Assembly (NCBI GenBank): GCA_017472115.1
Contig: JAFUQW010000125.1
Location: 1-26,133 of the forward strand
Source of the DNA: Bacteroidales bacterium
GTDB lineage: Bacteria > Bacteroidota > Bacteroidia > Bacteroidales > UBA932
DNA length: 26,133 nt
Direction of reading: 5' to 3'
Below are positions 6,717 through 15,454 of the stretch, in pieces (the stretch's first letter is position 1; each line of letters begins with the position of its first letter). The position numbers and the translations under genes were made by a program. The notes under the pieces were generated by a model. The model worked only from the letters and a program-made list of their open reading frames with translations, was not told the DNA's origin and did no database searches.

Positions 6717-7627
6717 TGCTCTTCCTGGGAGAATAGATCACCTAAGCCTTCAAACGGGGTATATCCCTTTGTCCGTGGAATCGGAGCTGATCTCTGAGGC
6801 ATGGACGCCCTCTTTTCCGCTTCGAACCGAGCCTTGAGGAGTGCAAACTGTCTCTTTGTGTCAAGAGTGAAGTCTCCGTTGTCGATCCATGCGAAATATG
6901 ACGGCTCTGAGAAATATACCTCCCTTGCGGTCTTGCCCTTATGCTTGCCGAAGCTGACTACAGGCTCGTCCTTGTCATTGAGTATCAGACGGCCGGCGTA
7001 GTCAACAGTTCTCTGCTTGGTTGAGAATCTTGCAAGTTTTTCCACATCATTCTCGATACGAGGATCTCCGGCGTATCTGTCGAGCTGACCCTTCAGCACC
7101 TCGTATGTGGCAAGTGTGTCTGCTTCTGCGGCATGCGCGTTCTCAAGCTCCAGCCCGCAATAGAACAGATAGGCTGCTTTCAGAGTACGTGGCTCCATAG
7201 CGTGGAATATGTTCTGTACATCCACCATCTTCATCTCGTGGAGATTGACAGGGAGTTCCCGCCTCTCCCAACGTCTTACTCTTTCGATTTCCTCAGCGAG
7301 AAGCGGAAGGTCGAATTTTGCCGAATTGAATCCGGCAAGGTCGCTGTCAGAAATCCATTCCACAACCTCGTCAGCTATCTGACTGAAAGTCGGACACTCT
7401 GCAAGATCTGCATCAGAGATGCCGTGAACGGCCTGAGCCGATGGATTGATCGGCCTCTGGCAGTTCCTTTCATAATCCCATGGCCTTACTCTCCAGGTCT
7501 TTATCTTCTGAGAATTGTCCGGGAGAATCTTGACAAAGCAGAGCTCAATTATCGAGTCTGACGCGATATTGAGCCCTGTACTTTCTATGTCGAAGAATAA
7601 AAGAGGTTTCTTCAGGTTCAGTTCCAT
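6713..7627 (-). CDS. DEDDh 3'-5' exonuclease with ExoX-like C-terminal domain
   Basis: A 304-residue protein with an N-terminal DnaQ-like exonuclease fold. Exo I is FFDIESTGLN (D13 and E15). Exo II lies in LAGFNSAKFDLPLL, where the conserved Asp is present. Exo III epsilon is HAAEADTLATYEVL with the His and Asp of the DEDDh class. A small C-terminal domain, VVSFGKHKGKTAREVYFSEP onward, resembles the domain found at the end of ExoX-type nucleases. The ATG at 7625-7627 overlaps the dnaN stop by one base (TAATG), so I prefer it to the longer frame opening at 7660. Being coupled to the sliding-clamp gene suggests a role in replication or repair, possibly as a proofreading-type nuclease, but it could also be a stand-alone repair nuclease. 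Confidence 0.88.
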   Translation of the reverse strand: MELNLKKPLLFFDIESTGLNIASDSIIELCFVKILPDNSQKIKTWRVRPWDYERNCQRPINPSAQAVHGISDADLAECPTFSQIADEVVEWISDSDLAGFNSAKFDLPLLAEEIERVRRWERRELPVNLHEMKMVDVQNIFHAMEPRTLKAAYLFYCGLELENAHAAEADTLATYEVLKGQLDRYAGDPRIENDVEKLARFSTKQRTVDYAGRLILNDKDEPVVSFGKHKGKTAREVYFSEPSYFAWIDNGDFTLDTKRQFALLKARFEAEKRASMPQRSAPIPRTKGYTPFEGLGDLFSQEEQ

Positions 7628-8748
7628 TACGATATCATGATAGGCATAATGATTCCACAAATCTTCTCGCTCTCCTCTTCAGTCTCTGCAGGAACCACAA
7701 GGGCTGCCCTCTTGCTGTCAAGGAACTTCATTACGAGTTCTCCGCATGTCATGTTCGAGAGTATCTCGATGATGAACGGAGACTTGAAGCCGATCGTGAG
7801 CTCTTCGCCGTCATACTGGCACTGCATGGTCTCATGCGCCGCAATAGAGAAACCGAGATCCTGAGCTGAAACCATGAGGCTGCCGCTCTTGAGGTCGAAC
7901 TTGATATGGTTTGAAGCCTTGTTCGAGCAAACTGAAACACGGCGGACGGTGTTGAGAAGCTGTACTCTGTTGATGCGGAGGATGTTAGAGTTGTTCTGCG
8001 GGATCACGTCGCGGTATTTCGGATATTTTCCCACTACGAGACGGCAGATCACCATTGTCTGACCGAACTTGAATACGGCGTTCTTGGAATCGAAGGCTAT
8101 GTCAACAGTTTCAGCATCCTTGCCGATGATGGCCTTGAGGATGGCAGCCGGCTTCTTGTGGAGTATGAATGAAGCCTTTTCAGATGCCTTTACATCAGCT
8201 GTGGTGTAGCAGATGAGCTTGTGTGAGTCAGAAGCTACGAGGGTTGTAGAAGCCAGGTCGATGTCGAAGAGGATACCGTTCATTGCCGGACGGATCTCAT
8301 CGTCAGCTGTGGCATAGATTGTACTTGATATGCCGTCAACGAGACTCTGTGCAGGGAACTGAAGTGTCACTGCAGTATCATCGGTACCGGTAATCTCGGG
8401 ATAATCCTCGGCAGGGAAATAAGGAAGTGTCGATTCTCCGCTTGCCCAGCTGCATAAGAACGAACTGTCGCTTGCAGTGCTTATGGTAAGGGGCTGGTCA
8501 GGAAGTTCCTTGAGAAGATCCATCATATGTTTTGCCGGAACGGCGATCCTTCCTTCTTCAGCAGTACTTTCCACTTCCACCTGTGTCTTGAGCGTGAGCT
8601 CCGAATCCGAAGCTGTTATTTCAAGAACATTTCCTTTAAGGTCGAAAAGGAAGTTCTCAAGAATTGGAAGAGGTGACTTTGCAGGAATGGCCTTTGCTAC
8701 AGCCATTACTCCTCTGAGCAGTTCAGAACTTGAAATGATGAGTTTCAT
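7627..8748 (-). CDS. dnaN: DNA polymerase III subunit beta (sliding clamp)
   Basis: The 373-residue clamp that dimerises around DNA and tethers the replicative polymerase. The N-terminal block AVAKAIPAKSPLPILENFLF and the following segments with LKTQVEV and GRIAVPAKHMMDLLKELPD are standard for the first domain. The middle domain contains RPAMNGILFDI and SDSHKL, and the C-terminal end IMPIMIS fits the usual MPMRL/MPM-type tail. The length matches the family. It is the first gene of a minus-strand cluster with the exonuclease and the FAH-like gene. A TATATTTG element on the same strand lies about 70 bases upstream of the start. dnaA and the replication origin are not in the window, so dnaN is separated from dnaA here. 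Confidence 0.98.
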   Translation of the reverse strand: MKLIISSSELLRGVMAVAKAIPAKSPLPILENFLFDLKGNVLEITASDSELTLKTQVEVESTAEEGRIAVPAKHMMDLLKELPDQPLTISTASDSSFLCSWASGESTLPYFPAEDYPEITGTDDTAVTLQFPAQSLVDGISSTIYATADDEIRPAMNGILFDIDLASTTLVASDSHKLICYTTADVKASEKASFILHKKPAAILKAIIGKDAETVDIAFDSKNAVFKFGQTMVICRLVVGKYPKYRDVIPQNNSNILRINRVQLLNTVRRVSVCSNKASNHIKFDLKSGSLMVSAQDLGFSIAAHETMQCQYDGEELTIGFKSPFIIEILSNMTCGELVMKFLDSKRAALVVPAETEEESEKICGIIMPIMIS

Positions 8749-8816
8749 AATTATCTTGTTTTAAATTATTTCCTATTTCCGTATGGCTTAATGCACACTA
8801 CGGCATATTAAGTCAA

Positions 8817-8824
8817 CAAATATA
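8817..8824 (-). promoter_or_regulatory. Candidate -7 promoter element for dnaN
   Basis: The minus strand reads TATATTTG, an exact TAnnTTTG match, 68 bases before the dnaN ATG. The surrounding 218-base divergent region (8749-8966) is very A/T-rich and must also hold the promoter for the protease gene, for which I see only an imperfect candidate near 8932 (AATATTTG). Confidence 0.45.
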
Positions 8825-8966
8825 TAAATTTTTTCCGAAGCTGATGGCATATTTTTTGAAAAAATGATTCCGGATTTTTCGTATGACATTTTGTCAACAA
8901 AAATCATACGTTACAACACATTGTCATAAATATTTGTTAACAGGAATAATAATTAAAACAGATAGT

Positions 8967-10400
8967 ATGAAAAAAGGTATTTTAATCGCACTGCTTTCCG
9001 CACTCGTCGGAGGGCTGACTTCTTATGCCGTAGTGAGAATGACGTCTCAGGGTCAGGTAGAGATTATATATGACGGCGGTGCCGCTCAGTTCCGCACGGT
9101 CAATCTCATGCAGGACAACTGGCCTGACTTCACATATGCTGCCGAATCGGCAGTCGATGCAGTCGTATATGTGAAGGTGACTTCCACTCAGACCATGCAG
9201 CAGGCTCCGAGCTCCATTTTCGACTACTTCTTCGGATTTCCGCAGGGAGGGGCTCCCCAGCAGCGCGAACGTGTCGGCAGCGGCTCGGGAGTGATAATAC
9301 GTGAAGACGGCTACATCGTCACAAACAACCATGTGATTGACGGTGCCACCAAGATCGAGGTGACGCTCAACAACAATCAGACTTATCCGGCTACTCTTGT
9401 CGGTACCGATCCGGCTACAGACGTAGCTCTTCTGAAGGTTGACGCTTCCGGACTGCCTGTGATTCCGTTCGGTGACTCTGACAAGCTGCGTCTCGGTGAA
9501 TGGGTTATCGCGATCGGATCTCCATACGATCTTCGCTCTACCATCACAGCAGGAATCGTAAGTGCCAAGGGGCGTTCCATGCCGAACTATACAGGTGAAT
9601 TCAAGATAGAGTCCTTCATTCAGACAGATGCCGCAGTAAATCCCGGAAACAGTGGAGGTGCATTGGTTGACAAGAGCGGTAATCTGGTAGGAATCAATAC
9701 TGCAATTTATTCTCAGACAGGTTCTTACACCGGATACTCATTTGCTGTACCTGTGAATATTGTCAAGAAGATCGTCTATGACCTGATCGATTTCGGTACG
9801 GTGCAGAGGGCACTCCTCGGTATCACCATGCAGCCTATAGACGATAAAATTGCAGATGAGTTGAAACTTTCTTCAAGAAACGGCGTATATATTGTTGAGG
9901 TTTCGAAAAACAGTGCTGCAGAGAAGGCCGGAATCAAGGCCGGAGATGTTCTGACGGCAGTAGATTCCACAAAGATCACGAACTCAGCTTCCGTGCAGGA
10001 GGCGATAAGCAGATTCTCGCCCGGTGACAAGGCTGTCATTACAGTGGTCAGGGATGGCAGAGAAAAGAAGCTCGATGTAACCTTCAAGGGTGCAGCGGAA
10101 GAGAACGGAACTATGTCGGATGACGGCTCTGTGGCATTCTATGGATCATCGATCAAGGAAGCTCCGGCTGAAACATTGAAGAAGCTCGGACTCAAGAACG
10201 GTGTTGAAGTCATAGAACTCGGACCTGGCAAGATGAAGGATGCCGGAGCGACAGAAGGATTCATAATCCAGTATGTCAACGATCATCCGGTGGCCACTCC
10301 TCAGGATGTCATCGACATAGTGAAGAGGTCAAAGAGGACTATATTCATTGAGGGTGTCACGCCATCCGGAAGAACAGGCTACTTCGGCTTCGGAGTATAG
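8967..10400 (+). CDS. HtrA/Deg-family periplasmic serine protease (DegQ/DegP-like)
   Basis: A 477-residue envelope quality-control protease. The N-terminal segment ILIALLSALVGGLTSYAVV is a signal peptide or membrane anchor. The trypsin-like domain has the triad H122 (NNHVIDGA), D152 (DPATDVALLKV) and S229 (NPGNSGGALVD). Two PDZ-like regions follow, the first with ALLGITMQPI through AGIKAGDVLTAVDSTKI (residues about 288-350), the second shorter and more divergent (about 385-477). The ATG at 8967 begins directly with MKKG and the signal sequence; an upstream in-frame ATG at 8883 would add 28 non-signal residues and is unlikely. The gap to rpoD is only 22 bases. From memory, a Deg protease next to rpoD is a recurrent arrangement in Bacteroidota. 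Confidence 0.95.
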   Translation: MKKGILIALLSALVGGLTSYAVVRMTSQGQVEIIYDGGAAQFRTVNLMQDNWPDFTYAAESAVDAVVYVKVTSTQTMQQAPSSIFDYFFGFPQGGAPQQRERVGSGSGVIIREDGYIVTNNHVIDGATKIEVTLNNNQTYPATLVGTDPATDVALLKVDASGLPVIPFGDSDKLRLGEWVIAIGSPYDLRSTITAGIVSAKGRSMPNYTGEFKIESFIQTDAAVNPGNSGGALVDKSGNLVGINTAIYSQTGSYTGYSFAVPVNIVKKIVYDLIDFGTVQRALLGITMQPIDDKIADELKLSSRNGVYIVEVSKNSAAEKAGIKAGDVLTAVDSTKITNSASVQEAISRFSPGDKAVITVVRDGREKKLDVTFKGAAEENGTMSDDGSVAFYGSSIKEAPAETLKKLGLKNGVEVIELGPGKMKDAGATEGFIIQYVNDHPVATPQDVIDIVKRSKRTIFIEGVTPSGRTGYFGFGV

Positions 10401-10422
10401 ATGGTTTTAATTTAAAATATAG

Positions 10423-11283
10423 ATGAGACAGCTAAAGATTACAAAATCGATTACCAATCGTGAGAGTGCATCTCTTGACAAGTATCTTCAGGAGATAGGC
10501 AGGGAGGAACTTATCACAGTCGAGGAAGAGGTCGAACTTGCCCAAAGGATACGCAAGGGAGATCAGGCGGCCCTCGAGAAACTTACAAGGGCCAACCTCA
10601 GATTCGTGGTCTCTGTTGCGAAACAGTACCAGAATCAGGGCCTCAGTCTTCCGGACCTTATCAATGAGGGCAACCTCGGACTGATAAAGGCGGCTGAAAA
10701 GTTCGATGAGACAAGAGGATTCAAATTCATTTCCTATGCGGTATGGTGGATCCGTCAGTCTATCCTTCAGGCTCTGGCAGAGCAGTCGAGAATCGTGAGG
10801 TTGCCTCTTAACCAGGTCGGATCTCTCAACAAGATCAACAAGGCTCTCCAGAAGTTCGAACAGGAGAATGAGAGAATGCCTTCAAGCGAGGAACTTTCTG
10901 AAATGATCGATGTGCCGAAGGAGAAGATAGCCGATACCCTCAGGGTCTCGGGAAGGCATGTTTCAGTGGATGCTCCGTTTGTCGAAGGAGAGGACAACAG
11001 TCTCCTTGACGTGCTTGTCAACAACGATTCTCCAAGTGCAGACAGAGGACTCGTAAACGAATCTCTCAACAAAGAGATAGAGAGAGCACTTTCGACTCTT
11101 GCCACCCGCGAAAGGGAAATCATCAAGTCATTCTTCGGCATCGGTTGTCAGGAAATGACTCTCGAGGAGATAGGCGAGCGCTTCGGCCTTACCAGAGAAA
11201 GGGTGCGCCAGATCAAGGAGAAGGCCATCCGCAAGCTCAAGAACAATTCGAGAAGCAAACTTTTGAAAAGCTATTTAGGATAA
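10423..11283 (+). CDS. rpoD: Primary RNA polymerase sigma factor (sigma-70)
   Basis: A 286-residue primary sigma factor of the Bacteroidota type, lacking region 1.1 and the non-conserved insert. Region 1.2 begins at [16 protein letters not shown]. Region 2 contains the core-binding and -10 recognition stretch [16 protein letters not shown], then [16 protein letters not shown]. Region 3 follows from residue about 130 ([14 protein letters not shown]). Region 4 ends with a helix-turn-helix for the -33 element, [26 protein letters not shown]. The family recognises TTTG/TAnnTTTG promoters, which agrees with the elements seen elsewhere in this window. The stop is followed after 7 bases by a large inverted repeat. 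Confidence 0.96.
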   Translation: MRQLKITKSITNRESASLDKYLQEIGREELITVEEEVELAQRIRKGDQAALEKLTRANLRFVVSVAKQYQNQGLSLPDLINEGNLGLIKAAEKFDETRGFKFISYAVWWIRQSILQALAEQSRIVRLPLNQVGSLNKINKALQKFEQENERMPSSEELSEMIDVPKEKIADTLRVSGRHVSVDAPFVEGEDNSLLDVLVNNDSPSADRGLVNESLNKEIERALSTLATREREIIKSFFGIGCQEMTLEEIGERFGLTRERVRQIKEKAIRKLKNNSRSKLLKSYLG

Positions 11284-11290
11284 TAATATA

Positions 11291-11381
11291 CACCAAGGTG
11301 ACTGTTTTGAAAGATCCTCCCCACTTCGTGGGTCCCCTCCCTTTTCGGGAGCCGATGTCTTTCAAAACAGTCACCTTGGTG
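11291..11381. repeat. 91-bp inverted repeat with two inner hairpins between rpoD and argS
   Basis: Bases 11291-11314 and 11358-11381 are perfect reverse complements, 24 of 24. The 43-base interior holds two smaller hairpins: CCCAC-TTC-GTGGG (about 11321-11333) and CTCCC-TTTTC-GGGAG (about 11337-11351). The transcript would fold into a three-way junction. It begins 8 bases after the rpoD stop and ends 16 bases before the argS ATG. There is no immediate U-run, so it is not a classical terminator. The CCCAC-TTCG-TGGG-rich core resembles dispersed intergenic repeats I recall from Bacteroidales, and a MITE- or REP-like origin is possible. Confidence 0.85.
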
Positions 11382-11397
11382 AATGATTTTTCATACT

Positions 11398-13188
11398 ATG
11401 ACCCCAGAAACATTCATTATAGAGAAATCGTCTGAAGCAATTCAGGCGCTTTACGGCGTTGAAGTGAACGCGGCACAACTTCAGGTGCAGGTTACAAGAA
11501 AGGAATTCGAGGGTGACTATACATTGGTCGTATTCCCTCTTCTCAAGATATCTAAGGCTACACCAGAAAATACTGGCAATGCGATAGGTGAGTGGCTCCA
11601 GACCAATGTGCCTGAGATTGCAGGCTACAACACGGTCAAGGGCTTCCTCAATATTTCATTCTCAGAGGTATATTGGAACAATGTCTTTGCCGAGATTGCG
11701 GCAGCCGATGATTTTGGTCAGCTGGCACCTACCGGCAGGACCATCATGGTCGAGTATTCATCACCTAACACCAACAAGCCTCTTCACCTGGGACATATCC
11801 GCAACAATCTCCTCGGCTGGTCTGTGGCCAAGCTTCTTGAGGTATGCGGACATGATGTAATGAAGGTCAATCTTGTCAATGACCGTGGAATCCACATCTG
11901 CAAGTCGATGTATGCATGGAAGGTTCTCGGAAACGGGGAGACTCCTCAGTCAAGCGGGAAGAAGGGTGACCATCTCGTGGGTGACTATTATGTGGCATTC
12001 AACAATCTCTATAAGAAGGAAGTTGACGAACTGACAGCCGGAGGAATGTCTAAGGAGGATGCAGAGAAGAATGCTCCATCGCTCAAGGCTGCTCAGGAGA
12101 TGCTCTTCAAATGGGAAAACGGAGATCCTGAAGTCGTTGAGCTCTGGAAGACCATGAACGGCTGGGTTTACGAAGGCTTTGACAAGACCTACAGCGACCT
12201 TGGAATCAGCTTTGACAGGACTTATTACGAATCCCAGACTTATCTTTTCGGAAAGGCACTCGTGCAGAAGGGACTTGAGGCAGGAATATTCGAGAAGCAG
12301 GAAGATGGTTCAGTATGGTGCGACCTTACAGCAGACGGACTTGACAGAAAGCTTCTTCTCCGCGGTGACGGCACATCCGTGTATATGACCCAGGACCTCG
12401 GAACCGCAGAACAGCGCTTTGCGGAATACAGCCTTGACGAGCATATCTATGTGGTCGGAAATGAGCAGAATTACCATTTCCAGGTCCTTAAACTCATTCT
12501 CGGCAAGCTCGGATTCGACTGGGCTGAAAGCATATACCACCTTTCATACGGTATGGTAGAGCTTCCTGAAGGAAAGATGAAGTCACGTGAAGGAACAGTG
12601 GTCGATGCCGACGATCTCATCGCTGACATGTACAACACGGCGAAGGAGACATCACTCGAGCTTGGAAAGATAGACAATCTCAGTGCTCAGGAGCAGGACG
12701 AACTCTTCAAGATGATCAGCCTCGGTGCTCTCAAGTATTTCATACTCAAGGTGGATCCTAAAAAGACCATGCTCTTTGATCCTAAGGAATCGATCGATTT
12801 CAACGGAAATACAGGTCCGTTCATCCAATACACACATGCACGTATCAAGTCCATCCTCCGTAAGGCGGACGAAAAGGGAATTCCTCATGCTGCAGATGCA
12901 GTGAAGCCGGATTCTGAGCTTACTCCTAAGGAGGTGCGTATCATCAAGATACTCAATACTTTCCCGTCCAAGATTGCAGAGGCTGGTGCGGCTCATTCTC
13001 CTGCAGTCATAGCAAATTATGCCTATGAACTTGCAAAGGAGTTCAACCAATATTATCATGATACTCCTATTCTCCGTGAGGAGAATCAGATGCTTCTTCA
13101 GTATCGTCTTGTCCTTGTAGAGACCATTGCCAAGGTTCTTGTCAAGGCAATGTCGATTCTTGGAATCACTCTTCCGGAAAGGATGTAG
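11398..13188 (+). CDS. argS: Arginyl-tRNA synthetase
   Basis: A 596-residue class I synthetase that charges tRNA-Arg. The N-terminal Add-1 domain is followed by the ATP-binding HIGH motif HLGH at residues 130-133 within SSPNTNKPLHLGHIRNNL. The second signature appears as KMKSR (residues 393-397), the ArgRS variant of KMSKS. The C-terminal DALR anticodon-binding domain includes GPFIQYTHARIKSIL near residue 480 and the ending AMSILGITLPERM. I chose the ATG at 11398 (MTPETFIIEK); the frame is open from an ATG at 11383 that falls in the sequence just after the inverted repeat. The ygiQ-like gene follows after 12 bases, so the two are probably co-transcribed. Confidence 0.97.
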   Translation: MTPETFIIEKSSEAIQALYGVEVNAAQLQVQVTRKEFEGDYTLVVFPLLKISKATPENTGNAIGEWLQTNVPEIAGYNTVKGFLNISFSEVYWNNVFAEIAAADDFGQLAPTGRTIMVEYSSPNTNKPLHLGHIRNNLLGWSVAKLLEVCGHDVMKVNLVNDRGIHICKSMYAWKVLGNGETPQSSGKKGDHLVGDYYVAFNNLYKKEVDELTAGGMSKEDAEKNAPSLKAAQEMLFKWENGDPEVVELWKTMNGWVYEGFDKTYSDLGISFDRTYYESQTYLFGKALVQKGLEAGIFEKQEDGSVWCDLTADGLDRKLLLRGDGTSVYMTQDLGTAEQRFAEYSLDEHIYVVGNEQNYHFQVLKLILGKLGFDWAESIYHLSYGMVELPEGKMKSREGTVVDADDLIADMYNTAKETSLELGKIDNLSAQEQDELFKMISLGALKYFILKVDPKKTMLFDPKESIDFNGNTGPFIQYTHARIKSILRKADEKGIPHAADAVKPDSELTPKEVRIIKILNTFPSKIAEAGAAHSPAVIANYAYELAKEFNQYYHDTPILREENQMLLQYRLVLVETIAKVLVKAMSILGITLPERM

Positions 13189-13200
13189 TACGGCCTTGTC

Positions 13201-14925
13201 ATGGCAGATGCTTATATGTTTCCGACCTCTGCGAAGGAGGTCAAGGCTCTGGGATGGGATTATATAGACGTAATCCTGTTCACAGGCGATGCATTCATCG
13301 ACCATCCGTCCTTCGGTACGGCGGTAATAGCCAGATGGCTGCAGAAATACGGCTATCGGGTGGCTGTGGTGCCGCAACCCAACTGGCGTGATGACCTTCG
13401 CGACTTCCGTAAGCTCGGAGCTCCGAGACTTTATTTCGGTGTAAATGCAGGGGCTATGGATTCCATGGTCAATCATTACACTGCATCCAAGAGGCTCCGC
13501 AGCGATGATGCCTATACTCCGGAAGGAAAGGCAGGACAGAGACCTGACTATGCAGTGACCGTCTATACGAAGATACTGAAGCAGATATATCCCGACGTTC
13601 CTGTGATGATCGGAGGAATAGAGGCTTCATTGAGAAGATTTACCCATTACGACTATTGGCAGGACAGTCTGAAACCCTCCATTCTTGTCGATAGCGGAGC
13701 GGACTGGCTCTGTTACGGCATGGGTGAGAGGACAATGATCGAATTTACAAGAGCGGTCGAGGCCGGACGCAATCTCAATGACATCAGAAAGATTCCCCAG
13801 CTGGGATTTTATATGGACGGACGTTGCCGCGTCAAGGATGCGGTCATTCTCAATTCATATGAGAGATGCTGCAAGGATAAGATCGCTTTTGCCGAGAATT
13901 TCCATGTCATCGAGACATATGCCAACATGATGACCCCTCCTGTTCTTGTAGAGCCTGTCGGTAACGGATTTGTCCAGATCAATCCTACATGGCCGCCTGC
14001 GACTCAGGATGAGATGGATTCGTTCTGGGATCTTCCGTTCACCAAGCTCCCGCATCCGCGTTACAAGGGCAAGCATATTCCTGCATATGAGATGATCAAG
14101 TTCTCCGTCAACACCCACCGAGGATGTTTCGGAGGCTGTAATTTCTGTACCATAGCCGCCCATCAGGGCAAATTCATCCAGTCACGTAGCGAGGATTCCA
14201 TCATCAGGGAAGTCAAGGAGCTTAATGCTCTTCCCGGTTTTGCCGGCAATATCTCAGATGTGGGAGCCCCTACTGCAAATATGTACGGGATGAAAGGAAA
14301 GGATCAGGAGCTTTGCTCGAAATGCCGTCGCAAGTCATGTCTTTTTCCGAGTCCATGCCGCAATATGGACCGGTCACATGCCAGACTGCTCAAGCTTTAC
14401 GACAGGATTGCATCAGTCAAGGGGATACGCCATGCATATATAGGCAGCGGTATCCGCTACGACCTTTTCCTGGATGAAAAGGGATTCGTAGATGAGACAT
14501 CTTATCCATATATGAAGGAACTCGTCCTGAATCATACTTCAGGCCGTCTGAAGGTGGCTCCTGAGCATACTGAAGATTCTGTCCTGAAACTCATGGCAAA
14601 GCCTTCGTTCAAGTTGTTCGAGAGACTGCGTATGGAGTTTGACGGCATTGTCAGAAGCAGCGGACGAAAGTGTGAGCTGGTACCGTATTTCATTTCAGGA
14701 CATCCGGGGTGCGGAATGAGGGAGATGCAGAGACTTTCCCGGAATCCTGCCCTTAAAGGTCTGTACATGGATCAGGTTCAGGACTTCACTCCGACTCCGA
14801 TGACAACATCTTCGGTGATGTTCTATACAGGTGTCGATCCGAAGAATCTTGATAAAGTCTTTGTAGAGAGGGATATAGAACGTAAGCGCGAACAGAAGGC
14901 ATTTTTCTTCAAAAAGAACAGGTAG
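13201..14925 (+). CDS. YgiQ-family radical SAM protein
   Basis: A 574-residue member of the YgiQ (UPF0313) family of uncharacterised radical SAM enzymes. A B12-binding-like N-terminal region runs from DYIDVILFTGDAFIDHPSFG through VMIGGIEASLRRFTHYDYW. The [4Fe-4S] cluster motif is CFGGCNFC, with cysteines 309, 313 and 316, followed by TIAAHQGKFIQSRS. A second cysteine-rich segment, CSKCRRKSCLFPSPC near residue 370, is typical of the family and may bind a further cluster or metal. Downstream, GSGIRYDLFL and LKVAPEHTEDSVLKLM are family blocks. Length and motifs are complete. The reaction is not established for the family. It follows argS closely, with no obvious functional link. Confidence 0.93.
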   Translation: MADAYMFPTSAKEVKALGWDYIDVILFTGDAFIDHPSFGTAVIARWLQKYGYRVAVVPQPNWRDDLRDFRKLGAPRLYFGVNAGAMDSMVNHYTASKRLRSDDAYTPEGKAGQRPDYAVTVYTKILKQIYPDVPVMIGGIEASLRRFTHYDYWQDSLKPSILVDSGADWLCYGMGERTMIEFTRAVEAGRNLNDIRKIPQLGFYMDGRCRVKDAVILNSYERCCKDKIAFAENFHVIETYANMMTPPVLVEPVGNGFVQINPTWPPATQDEMDSFWDLPFTKLPHPRYKGKHIPAYEMIKFSVNTHRGCFGGCNFCTIAAHQGKFIQSRSEDSIIREVKELNALPGFAGNISDVGAPTANMYGMKGKDQELCSKCRRKSCLFPSPCRNMDRSHARLLKLYDRIASVKGIRHAYIGSGIRYDLFLDEKGFVDETSYPYMKELVLNHTSGRLKVAPEHTEDSVLKLMAKPSFKLFERLRMEFDGIVRSSGRKCELVPYFISGHPGCGMREMQRLSRNPALKGLYMDQVQDFTPTPMTTSSVMFYTGVDPKNLDKVFVERDIERKREQKAFFFKKNR

Positions 14926-14954
14926 TGTTTTTTGTAAAAAAAAAGCCTGTCAGT

Positions 14955-14986
14955 GTTGCTCAATTCAAAAAAATGTCCTACACTTG
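14955..14986 (+). promoter_or_regulatory. Candidate promoter for the small acidic protein gene
   Basis: TACACTTG at 14979-14986 matches TAnnTTTG with one mismatch. A TTG near 14956 lies about 20 bases upstream, a suitable place for the -33 element. Transcription would start about 37 bases before the ATG at 15030. Confidence 0.45.
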
Positions 14987-15029
14987 CACCGGATTTCAAA
15001 GTACTAACCTGAATAAGAATTTAACAGAT

Positions 15030-15374
15030 ATGTCAACAACACCAAAGAAAAGGGCTGTAGTCAGCTATGAGAATATGTCGGAGGAGCTCGCAGCCGCATT
15101 TGCAGAAAAATTCCCTAAGGGATACAGCGATTATTTTCCGCAACTGGTCAAGTATGACAAGCCGGATGGAACCAATTTCTATGCTGTTACAGTTGAGATA
15201 CCGGATGCAATTTATCTTGTGAAGATCAAGGTTAAGACAGATGATGCCGAAGATATCGAGCGTTGGCTTGACGGCGAAGATGGCGAGGATAATGATGGAA
15301 ACGAGGGAGAAGGTCTTCCTGACGACAATATCTCACAGTATTCGACAGAAGATGATTCATCTGACGCAGAATAA
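15030..15374 (+). CDS. Small acidic conserved protein of unknown function
   Basis: A 114-residue protein I do not recognise beyond resemblance to unnamed small proteins of Bacteroidales. The N-terminus has a basic MSTTPKKRAVVSYENMS followed by a globular half with alternating hydrophobics (FYAVTVEIPDAIYLVKIKVKT). The last 35 residues are almost all Asp, Glu, Gly, Asn and Ser, and are probably disordered. No signal peptide, membrane segment or metal motif is visible. The ATG at 15030 is preferred because it follows the candidate promoter; the frame is open upstream to 14925, but that part overlaps the promoter. A strong terminator follows, so it is likely a single-gene transcript. Confidence 0.75.
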   Translation: MSTTPKKRAVVSYENMSEELAAAFAEKFPKGYSDYFPQLVKYDKPDGTNFYAVTVEIPDAIYLVKIKVKTDDAEDIERWLDGEDGEDNDGNEGEGLPDDNISQYSTEDDSSDAE

Positions 15375-15395
15375 TCTGTCAGAAGAGAATAACAG

Positions 15396-15425
15396 CCGGT
15401 CAGGATTCTTTCTGACCGGTTTTTT
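15396..15425 (+). terminator. Rho-independent terminator after the small acidic protein gene
   Basis: Stem CCGGTCAG (15396-15403) pairs perfectly with CTGACCGG (15412-15419) around an 8-base loop and is followed by TTTTTT (15420-15425). This is a textbook intrinsic terminator, 21 bases after the stop codon. Confidence 0.9.
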
Positions 15426-15428
15426 CAT

Positions 15429-15436
15429 TAACTTTG
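15429..15436 (+). promoter_or_regulatory. Candidate -7 promoter element for the ClC-tex operon
   Basis: TAACTTTG matches TAnnTTTG exactly, only 3 bases after the preceding terminator's T-run. The ATG at 15455 would then have a leader of about 12 bases. The -33 region would lie inside the terminator stem-loop and has no clear TTTG. Confidence 0.6.
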
Positions 15437-15454
15437 CATGAAATCCGATCCGAA

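Noticed and set aside
8883..8966. N-terminal extension of the Deg protease from an upstream ATG
   Set aside because: The extra 28 residues would bury the signal peptide and lie in the divergent promoter region; the ATG at 8967 gives a normal exported protein.
12652..13476. 274-codon open frame on the minus strand across the argS-ygiQ junction
   Set aside because: It is antisense to two clearly conserved genes and its protein shows no recognisable family or signal; a shadow of codon bias.
14918..14950. ACAGG...TTTTTT-GT-AAAAAA...CCTGT structure at the end of the ygiQ-like gene, a possible terminator
   Set aside because: On the plus strand no T-run follows the stem, and the stem has an unpaired internal loop. 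On the minus strand it would resemble a terminator, but no minus-strand gene ends there.
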